A stretch of 58,221 nucleotides of DNA, from positions 1 through 58,221 of the forward strand of contig NZ_JH417610.1 of assembly GCF_000239275.1 (NCBI RefSeq), given 5' to 3'. Shown here piece by piece: positions 52,019 through 58,221 of the stretch. The notes beneath the pieces are model-generated. The model saw only the letters and a program-made list of their open reading frames with translations. It ran no database searches and was not told the origin of the DNA. This DNA comes from Megasphaera geminata F0357 (lineage in GTDB: Bacteria; Bacillota; Negativicutes; Veillonellales; Megasphaeraceae). Numbering within the stretch: the stretch's first letter is position 1; the number at the start of each line of letters is the position of its first letter. Both the position numbers and the translations under genes were made by a program.

Positions 52019-54592
52019 ATGAAAAAACGCTTGATGATCGTTGACGGGAGCAGTTTGCTGTACAGGGCTTTCTATGCCATGCCGCCCCTGTCGGACAGCC
52101 GGGGAAATCCGACGAATGCCGTTTACGGATTTCTCAATATGCTCTTGAAGTTATATGAAGAGTTGAACCCTCAGTATATTACTGTGGCCTTTGATAAGGA
52201 TAAACATACTTTCCGCAACGACTTATATGCCGATTACAAGGCTACCCGTAAACCGGCTCCCGACGAATTGCGCCCGCAGTTTGCCCTTATTCGGGAGGTT
52301 TTGGCGTGTTTGGGTATCCGTGTTCTGGAAATTGAAGGGTATGAAGGGGACGACATCATCGGTACTGTCGCCAAAAACATACCTGATGCCGATACGGATA
52401 TTTCCGTTATTGCCGGCGACCGTGACGCATTGCAGCTCGTCGACGACAGGATTACGGTCTATCTGACAAAGAAGGGCATTTCGACGATGCTCGCCGTGAC
52501 GCCTGCCGTTATGCGGAGCGAGTACGGCTATACGCCGTCTCAGGTTATCGACATGAAAGCCCTTATGGGCGATGCATCCGATAATATTCCCGGTGTTTCC
52601 GGCGTCGGCGAAAAGACGGCGCAGAAGCTGATTGCCGAATACGGCACTGTCGAAGGCGTGTATGACCACATTGATAACATAAACGGCAAGAAGCTGCGTG
52701 AAAAGTTGATTGACAGTAAGGATAAGGCCATGCTTTCAAAGGAATTGGCTACGATCAACTGCCGTGTTCCCCTTTCTTTCACTACGGACATGTTCCTGCC
52801 GCAGCCCCGTGAAGAGGAAGTAAAAGAAATTTTTAAGCGGCTCGGCTTCCGCAGCCTCCTGAAACGGTTTGCCGCTTTCGCCCGGTTTGAAAACCCGGAA
52901 AAAGAGGAAGACGCGGCGGAGCTGACATTTCTGGAAGATTTCACGCCGCAGGCGCTTGACGGTGCCGTAGCCGCCGTTGCGGCCGTATATGAAAAGCTTC
53001 CCGGCGCTATGCGGGCTAAAAGTCTTGCCGTGGCCGTGGAAAACGGAGTTTACTATGTAAGCGGTGAGGCTGTCGGCGTATGGCTGCGGGCTTTGGCAAA
53101 AGCGGATACGGTCCTTTCGGAAGACGGGAAGTCCCTGTATAAGGCCGCAAAATATGCGGGTGCGGCAACGCCGCCTCTCTTTGACGTGACCTTGGCGGCT
53201 TATCTCCTCGATCCGACCCGTACGACGTACGGCCTTACATATTTATCCGAATTTTTCGGGCTGCCCTTCCGTGAAGACAAGCGTGATGAGGCCCATCAGC
53301 TCGGCAGCTGCGCCGCTTTTATCCTGTCGCTGCGAACCGCTGAAATGGAAGCTCTGGAAGACAAAAGGCTGGCTGATTTGTACAGACGGATAGAAGCGCC
53401 GCTCGTGCGTACCCTGGCTGTTATGGAGGACAACGGGTTCGCCGTGAATCGCGACCGGCTTGAAGCGATGAAGGCGGAATTTTCGCAGGAAGCGGATGCG
53501 CTGGAAACGGAAATTTATGATCTTGCCGGCACATCTTTCAATATTAACTCAACCAAACAGCTCGGCGTCATCCTTTTTGAAAAGATGGGCCTGCCCGCCC
53601 TCAAGAAGACGAAGACCGGTTATTCGACGGACTCGTCCGTACTGGAAGAACTGTCGGAATATAACGAGATTATTCCGAAAATTCTCAAGTTCCGTGCTTT
53701 GAAGAAACTCATCTCCACTTACCTGGACGGGTTGGAACCGCTGATCGTACAGGAAACGGGGCGGATTTACACCTCTTTCAACCAAATGGTGACGGCGACG
53801 GGCCGTCTCAGCAGCTCGGAACCGAATTTACAGAATATCCCTGTCCGCACGGAACAGGGACGCAAAATCCGCTCCTTCTTCGTGCCGGGAAAAGGGTATG
53901 ATTGGCTTATTTCAGGCGATTATTCGCAGATTGAACTGCGTCTTCTCGCGCATCTTTCACAGGATCCGACGATGATCGACGGGTTTCGCCACCGTCAGGA
54001 TATTCACAGACGGACGGCGGCGGAGGTTTTCGGCGTGCCTTTTGATGACGTGTCGGGCGAGCTTCGTTCCCATGCCAAGGCCGTAAATTTCGGCATCATT
54101 TACGGTATCAGTGACTTCGGCCTGGCACGTAATTTAGGCATTACGAGAAAACGGGCCAAAGAGTATATTGAATCTTACTTTGCGCGCTACAGCACCATTC
54201 ATGATTACATGAACGGTCTTGTTGAAGAAGCGCGGCGGACCGGTGAAGCGCGGACCATGTTCGGGCGGCTGCGCGTTCTGCCGGAAATTAACAGCAAAAA
54301 CTTTATGCGCCGTTCATTTGCCGAGCGCACAGCCATGAATACGCCTATCCAGGGCAGCGCGGCCGATATTATCAAGATGGCGATGAATGCCGTACAGACG
54401 GAATTGGAAGCGCGTAATCTAAAGAGCCGCATGCTTGTCCAGGTGCATGACGAACTCGTTCTGGAAGTACCTGACAGCGAAAAGAAAGAAGCGGAAGCAG
54501 TGCTGAAAGAAACGATGGAAGGGATCGTCACCTTGTCCGTGCCGCTTATTGCGGATATACACAGCGGTAAAACCTGGGAAGAGGCCAAGTAG
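52019..54592 (+). CDS. polA: DNA polymerase I
   Basis: ATG 52019 is chosen (AGGTGA upstream; GTG 52010 is possible). 857 residues: the 5' nuclease domain (1-285, VDGSSLLYRAFYAMPPLSD, KALMGDASDNIPGVSGVGEK), a 3'-5' exonuclease-like domain (about 300-460) in which the usual DxE of motif I is absent (KSLAVAVENGVYY in its place), and the polymerase domain with TGRLSSSEPNLQNIPVRTEQ, SGDYSQIELRLLAHLS, RSHAKAVNFGIIYG and VQVHDELVLEV. It fills gaps in repair and removes primers; proofreading is probably lost, as in Bacillus and Thermus Pol I. Confidence 0.97.
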   Translation: MKKRLMIVDGSSLLYRAFYAMPPLSDSRGNPTNAVYGFLNMLLKLYEELNPQYITVAFDKDKHTFRNDLYADYKATRKPAPDELRPQFALIREVLACLGIRVLEIEGYEGDDIIGTVAKNIPDADTDISVIAGDRDALQLVDDRITVYLTKKGISTMLAVTPAVMRSEYGYTPSQVIDMKALMGDASDNIPGVSGVGEKTAQKLIAEYGTVEGVYDHIDNINGKKLREKLIDSKDKAMLSKELATINCRVPLSFTTDMFLPQPREEEVKEIFKRLGFRSLLKRFAAFARFENPEKEEDAAELTFLEDFTPQALDGAVAAVAAVYEKLPGAMRAKSLAVAVENGVYYVSGEAVGVWLRALAKADTVLSEDGKSLYKAAKYAGAATPPLFDVTLAAYLLDPTRTTYGLTYLSEFFGLPFREDKRDEAHQLGSCAAFILSLRTAEMEALEDKRLADLYRRIEAPLVRTLAVMEDNGFAVNRDRLEAMKAEFSQEADALETEIYDLAGTSFNINSTKQLGVILFEKMGLPALKKTKTGYSTDSSVLEELSEYNEIIPKILKFRALKKLISTYLDGLEPLIVQETGRIYTSFNQMVTATGRLSSSEPNLQNIPVRTEQGRKIRSFFVPGKGYDWLISGDYSQIELRLLAHLSQDPTMIDGFRHRQDIHRRTAAEVFGVPFDDVSGELRSHAKAVNFGIIYGISDFGLARNLGITRKRAKEYIESYFARYSTIHDYMNGLVEEARRTGEARTMFGRLRVLPEINSKNFMRRSFAERTAMNTPIQGSAADIIKMAMNAVQTELEARNLKSRMLVQVHDELVLEVPDSEKKEAEAVLKETMEGIVTLSVPLIADIHSGKTWEEAK

Positions 54593-54607
54593 GGAAGAGG
54601 GGATACT

Positions 54608-55429
54608 ATGCCGAAATTTACGGAAGTGGAAACGGTGCGCCGCACCTTGGCGGCGGTCTTGCCGGGACGGACGATTGAAACCGTTCACGTTGCCTTGCCA
54701 CGGCTTATTAAAAATGCGTCGCCCGCCGATTTCGCGGCGGCTCTGCGCGGGCAGACCGTGACGGCCGTGCAGCGGAAAGGAAAATATCTGCGCCTTGTCT
54801 TTGACGGTCCCCGTCATCTTCTCATACATCTGCGTATGACGGGAAGCCTCGTCTATTTTCCCGCCGCAGCCGATTTGCCTAAGTCGGCTCATATTATTTT
54901 CCGCCTCGATAAAGGGAATCTTGTGTATTGTGATGTCCGTACCTTCGGCTGTCTGTGGCTGATTCCGCCGGCCGGGCCGACAGGCGTTAAAGGGTATGAC
55001 ACACTCGGCCCCGACGCGAACGGTCCGGACTTTACCGTCGATTATATATGGTCTCTCTTGAAAAAATCCGAACGCACCGTAAAGGCTTTTTTGCTGGATC
55101 AGACCGTGATTGCGGGACTCGGCAACATTTATGCGGACGAGGCGCTGTTTCTCGCCGGTATCCGCCCGTCCCGCCGCTGCGGCAGCATGACGAAAAAGAG
55201 CCTTGTCGCTTTGCATGAAGCCATACAGTCGGTTCTTGCGGAAGGAATTACGTACGGCGGCACGACGATTCGCAACTTCGTCAACGGCAGCGGCAGAGAA
55301 GGGGGCAACCGGAAAAATCTCGCCGTTTACGGCAGAGAAGGAGAACCGTGTATCAAATGCGGTACGGCCGTTCAATATGTCAAGCAGGGCGGCAGGGGCA
55401 CCCGTTATTGCCCGCATTGTCAGAAATAG
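54608..55429 (+). CDS. mutM: Formamidopyrimidine-DNA glycosylase
   Basis: 273 residues: EVETVRRTLAAVLPG at the N-terminus, KGKYLRLVF with the conserved Lys, HLRMTGSL, DQTVIAGLGNIYADEALFLA, and the C-terminal zinc finger CIKCGTAVQYVKQGGRGTRY with the following CPHC. It removes oxidised purines. The canonical N-terminus MPELPEVE reads MPKFTEVE here, so the catalytic Glu next to Pro1 is replaced by Lys. Pro1 itself, which forms the Schiff base, is kept. This may be real or a cluster of base-calling errors. It lies 15 bases after polA and is followed by coaE. Confidence 0.93.
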   Translation: MPKFTEVETVRRTLAAVLPGRTIETVHVALPRLIKNASPADFAAALRGQTVTAVQRKGKYLRLVFDGPRHLLIHLRMTGSLVYFPAAADLPKSAHIIFRLDKGNLVYCDVRTFGCLWLIPPAGPTGVKGYDTLGPDANGPDFTVDYIWSLLKKSERTVKAFLLDQTVIAGLGNIYADEALFLAGIRPSRRCGSMTKKSLVALHEAIQSVLAEGITYGGTTIRNFVNGSGREGGNRKNLAVYGREGEPCIKCGTAVQYVKQGGRGTRYCPHCQK

Positions 55430-55439
55430 GGGGAACTAT

Positions 55440-56042
55440 ATGTACAAAATCGGCCTGACCGGTTCCATTGCCACGGGAAAGAGTACTGTGACCGGTATGC
55501 TCCGCGACCTGGGGGCCAAGGTCATCGACTGTGACCGCATCGCCCATGATGTCGTGGCCGCCGGAACGGAAGGAGTGCGCCGCGTGGCGGCGGCATTCGG
55601 ACCGGAAGCCGTCGGTCCCGGCGGGGCTATGGACAGAGAATATATGGGGCGCCTTGTTTTTGGCGATAAAGCGGCGAAAAAACGGCTCGAAGAAATTCTC
55701 TTTCCGCTGATTTACCGGCGTATTGACGATGATATCGAGGCGTTGGAAAAAGCCGGGAGCGGGTCGGCCGTTTTTCTTGACATGCCTCTTTTATATGAAG
55801 TAAAATATGACTCATATGTTGATGAAGTATGGCTCGTTTATGTACCTTACGAGGTGCAATTGGCCCGTCTTGTAAAGCGGGACGGCTGTAGTGAAGAAGA
55901 AGCGAAGCGGCGGATTCATTCGCAGCTTCCCGTTGCCGGGAAAAAAGCGCTTGCCGATGTCGTCATCGACAACTCGGGTACGCCGGAAGAAACGAAGACA
56001 CAGGTCCTTTTTCAGTGGAGAAGACTGCAATCCCGTATCTGA
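55440..56042 (+). CDS. coaE: Dephospho-CoA kinase
   Basis: ATG 55440 after AGGGGGAA; the longer open frame upstream overlaps mutM and is not used. 200 residues: P-loop GLTGSIATGKSTVTGMLRD, VIDCDRIAHDVV, a lid region with PLIYRRIDDDIE, and FLDMPLLYEVKYDSYVDEVW, ending with VIDNSGTPEETK. It phosphorylates dephospho-CoA in the last step of coenzyme A synthesis. The polA-mutM-coaE order is common in Firmicutes. Confidence 0.96.
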   Translation: MYKIGLTGSIATGKSTVTGMLRDLGAKVIDCDRIAHDVVAAGTEGVRRVAAAFGPEAVGPGGAMDREYMGRLVFGDKAAKKRLEEILFPLIYRRIDDDIEALEKAGSGSAVFLDMPLLYEVKYDSYVDEVWLVYVPYEVQLARLVKRDGCSEEEAKRRIHSQLPVAGKKALADVVIDNSGTPEETKTQVLFQWRRLQSRI

Positions 56043-56061
56043 GCCGGGAAGGGAGGATATT

Positions 56062-56634
56062 TTGAGGAGAAAAAACAGGACGGATACGACGATTATAGCT
56101 GTTTTGGCGGTGCTCCTCTGCATCTTTTACTTCAGCTCGTGGAAACAGACGGTCATGCGCAAATTCGTCTATCCTTTGGAATATGATTATATGGTGCGTC
56201 AATATGCCCATGCGAACGGTGTGCGGCCCAGCCTGGTCGCGGCTGTTGTCCTGGCGGAAAGCAAGTTTAATCAGGAGGCGGCGTCCCGTCGCGGTGCGAG
56301 CGGGCTCATGCAAATCATGCCCGAGACGGGAGAGTGGATAGCGGAAGAAATGGGCCTGCCCGGATTTTCAGCGGATAAACTCAGTGACGTGAGTATGAAC
56401 TTACGCATGGGAACATGGTACCTGGCTTACCTTTTCAGGGAATACGACGGTAATACGATTTTGGTACTGTCGGCATATAATGCCGGCCGTGGTCAGGTGG
56501 ATGAATGGATAAAGGAGTACGGCTGGGACAAAAATTTTTCTGAAATAGAGCAAATACCCTTTTCAGAAACACGAGAGTATGTTAAAGTAGTAATGCAGAA
56601 CGAAGAGCAATATAAGGCGTTGTATGATTTTTAG
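56062..56634 (+). CDS. Lytic transglycosylase, SLT family
   Basis: TTG 56062 (GGGAGGA upstream) gives 190 residues. An N-terminal membrane anchor (TTIIAVLAVLLCIFYFSSW, about residues 9-27) leads to the SLT domain with the catalytic Glu in VVLAESKFNQEAASRRGASG, LMQIMPETGEWIAEEMGL, and LVLSAYNAGRGQVDEWI. It would cleave peptidoglycan on the outer side of the inner membrane with formation of anhydromuropeptides. It follows coaE by 19 bases and precedes a tRNA gene. Confidence 0.92.
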   Translation: MRRKNRTDTTIIAVLAVLLCIFYFSSWKQTVMRKFVYPLEYDYMVRQYAHANGVRPSLVAAVVLAESKFNQEAASRRGASGLMQIMPETGEWIAEEMGLPGFSADKLSDVSMNLRMGTWYLAYLFREYDGNTILVLSAYNAGRGQVDEWIKEYGWDKNFSEIEQIPFSETREYVKVVMQNEEQYKALYDF

Positions 56635-56640
56635 TTTTAT

Positions 56641-56725
56641 GCGGTTGTGGCGGAATGGCAGACGCGCTGTCTTCAGGCGGCAGTGATCTATGGTCGTGCG
56701 GGTTCAAGTCCCGCCAACCGCACCA
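56641..56725 (+). tRNA. tRNA-Leu (anticodon CAG)
   Basis: Acceptor stem GCGGTTG/CAACCGC, D-arm GCG...CGC, anticodon stem CTGTC/GGCAG with loop TTCAGGC giving anticodon CAG, a long variable arm (typical of type II tRNAs), T-arm GCGGG-TTCAAGT-CCCGC, and encoded CCA. Confidence 0.95.
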
Positions 56726-56791
56726 TATTTCTATTTGAGAAATAATAGATTGTAACGAATTATAACAAACTGTAACGCAAACAATAATTCT

Positions 56792-58187
56792 GGTTCTATA
56801 ATAAATGTTGGGGTCAGCACCGAATAGGTGCTGACTTCAACATTATTTTTTTGCAAAACAAAAGCATATGAGGCTCGCATGCTTTACAATAAAAGTGTCT
56901 AAGTCCTAAAGAAAGGATGCGATCTCATATGCCTACTATTGATTATATACAACCCTTCTTCAATATTAAAGGGGAATGTATTACCCATTCCTACCAAACA
57001 GATACTTCGTTAGTCTATGAGGTGAGGCTTCCCGCCACGGAGCATACTTGCCCTTATTGCGGGCATACTACGAAATATATAAAGGACTATCGAGTTCGTA
57101 CGATAAATCTAGGAAGTATTCACGGTTTATATATCTGTGCTAAATACAAGCAACGTAGATATTCTTGTCCTCAATGTACCCATTCATTTTCAGAAAAAAA
57201 TCCCTTTATTCAGCGTTACAGGCGATTAGGTATGACTACTATTGCCGAAATATTTCGTCTGTTACAGGAAAGGCTGAACTACACGAGCATCGCTCGTGCT
57301 TGCCATGTGTCTGTAACTACCGTTATTCGGTATTGCTCCCTTATTTCTATTTCACGACCGAACGAATTGCCGACCGTCTTGGGTGTAGATGAGTTTAGAG
57401 GCAATGCGGCCGGCCAGAAATACCAGGTTATTTTAACCGACCCGGACAGCCATAATATCATTGATAGTTTACCGAAGAAGGATACGAACGCCCTGTATAG
57501 GTATTCGCTTCCTATAGCCGAAATGCGAGACAGAAGGTTCGCTTTATTGTGATGGATATGTCTCCGCAATTTAGGCTTGTAATGGAACCCCTATTTCCTC
57601 ATGCTCACATAGTGTGTGACCGCTACCATGTTTGCCGTTTAGTGGACTGGGCGGTAGAACGAGTTAGAAAGCGTGAACAAAAGAAGCTGGTACGCTATTC
57701 TGCCATGTTAAAGAGCAACAAGAGAATACTCATGAAACACACCGGCCGTTTAACGGACGCTGAGCTTATTAAGTTAGAAGAAATCTTACGGGTTTCAGAT
57801 GATTTAAGAAAAGCATACAAGCTAAAGCAAGAGTTCATTCATATCTTTAAAAGGCAAGGCAAGGAGCCAATTACATACCATTTAGAGTGGTGGTTAAAGA
57901 GCGTAAAGACAGCCCGGTTAACGGAATTTAGGAACTTTTCTACGTCTTTTGTTTCATGGAAGAGCCAGATAACCAATGCGTTCTTACTGCCTTTTTCTAA
58001 CGGATATACGGAAGCATGCAATAACAAGATTAAAGTATTGAAACGAATAAGTTACGGTCTGCGACACTTTGGCCGTTTCCGGACTCGTATCCTATTGTTG
58101 AGCAAAAAGAACGGCACCGAACACGATAGTGTTCGATGCCGAGAAAAGCTTGTTGGTTAGTTACACCCCAACATTTGCAAAAGAGCC
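56792..58187 (+). mobile_element. ISL3-family insertion sequence
   Basis: The left end (56792-56814, GGTTCTATAATAAATGTTGG) and the right end (58165-58187, reading inward GGCTCTTTTGCAAATGTTGG) match at 18 of 23 bases, with AAATGTTGGGGT identical. GGCTCTTTTGCAAA is typical of ISL3 ends. A perfect hairpin (GTCAGCACC/GGTGCTGAC, 56814-56836) sits inside the left end, and another (58113-58140) at the transposase 3' end; both may act as terminators against read-through. I see no 8-bp target duplication (ATAATTCT left, GATATTTG right). A degenerate relative is at 32357-32935. Confidence 0.9.
56929..58160 (+). pseudogene. ISL3-family transposase; frameshifted
   Basis: ATG 56929 or 56917. The first frame carries the N-terminal zinc ribbon (HTCPYCGHTTKYIKDYRVRT, CPQCTHSFSEKNPF), a helix-turn-helix and the first DDE-domain segment (VLGVDEFRGNAAGQKYQVIL). 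Near 57500 one base is missing; the second frame continues FASYSRNARQKVRFIVMDMS, then LFPHAHIVCDRYHVCRLVDW and, near the end, SNGYTEACNNKIKVLKRISY with the final catalytic Glu. The repaired protein is about 410 residues, normal for the family. The short overlap of frames is not at a slippery heptamer, so a sequence error or inactivation is more likely than programmed frameshifting. Confidence 0.88.
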
Positions 58188-58221
58188 GATATTTGCTTCT
58201 TACTCTCTCTATTGCGAGTGT

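Noticed and set aside
56641-56725. tRNA anticodon loop first read as TCA, which would decode UGA (and could explain the rnr TGA)
   Set aside because: That needs a stem of weaker G-U pairs. Placing the D-arm correctly gives stem CTGTC/GGCAG and loop TTCAGGC, anticodon CAG, a normal tRNA-Leu.
57490-57560. Programmed frameshift in the ISL3 transposase
   Set aside because: ISL3 transposases are normally single-frame, no slippery heptamer is seen, and similar one-base breaks occur across the window.

Overview
The window looks like the chromosome of a diderm Firmicute of the class Negativicutes (Veillonellaceae; Megasphaera/Anaeroglobus-like is my guess, inferred only from content). It joins a classic Firmicutes housekeeping order (ctsR-mcsA-mcsB-clpC-radA-yacL-ispDF-gltX-T-box-cysS-mrnC-rlmB-yacP-sigH-secG-rnr-smpB-polA-mutM-coaE-slt) to a lipopolysaccharide-type locus with a family 9 (heptosyltransferase-like) glycosyltransferase and an O-antigen ligase. 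That mix fits a Gram-positive lineage with an outer membrane.

Layout. 1-2.3 kb: a 5'-truncated GntR/FCD regulator, a 45-residue membrane peptide and a GlcD-type FAD-linked oxidase, followed by a 117-bp hairpin-bearing tandem repeat. 2.6-3.2 kb (minus): tmRNA gene ssrA with promoter and terminator, and a 52-residue peptide. 3.3-6.6 kb: SorC-type sugar regulator, orphan PTS glucitol IIA domain and a split transketolase, with shared TTAC(n)GTAA motifs at both promoters. 6.6-10.7 kb: phosphomannomutase with a G10 tract, DNA repair methyltransferase and an LTA-synthase-like phosphotransferase. 10.7-29.8 kb: a polysaccharide locus that becomes progressively AT-rich (second LTA-synthase-like protein, core glycosyltransferases, O-antigen ligase, WbaP-like initiator, polymerase, two LicD proteins, and an unusual set of small-molecule enzymes, ending with a Wzx-like flippase). 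29.8-33 kb: insertion-sequence wreckage, galE and a HigBA-like toxin-antitoxin pair. 33-34 kb: a VirK/YbjX-family gene (minus). 34-56.7 kb: the housekeeping run, ending in tRNA-Leu(CAG). 56.8-58.2 kb: an ISL3-family element.

How the genes work together. In the polysaccharide locus WbaP would start an O-unit on undecaprenyl phosphate, glycosyltransferases extend it, LicD proteins add phosphate-linked groups from CDP donors, Wzx flips, Wzy polymerises and the ligase attaches the chain to lipid A-core made with the GT9/GT2/GT4 enzymes. The most interesting part is 23.6-28.2 kb: a cytidylyltransferase fused to a Gfo/Idh/MocA domain that lacks the usual catalytic Lys, a HisC-like aminotransferase, a PHP phosphoesterase, a soluble phosphoribosyltransferase and a LicD protein. 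They look like a pathway for an unknown amino-polyol or ribose-type phosphate decoration.

Quality caution. About a dozen genes, including ones expected to be indispensable (ispD, secG, smpB) or strongly conserved (ctsR, rlmB), are each interrupted by a single-base indel whose repair restores the full family sequence. Nine of thirteen sites fit one extra base. This points to sequencing or assembly error rather than true decay, so 'pseudogene' below usually means 'frameshifted as given'.
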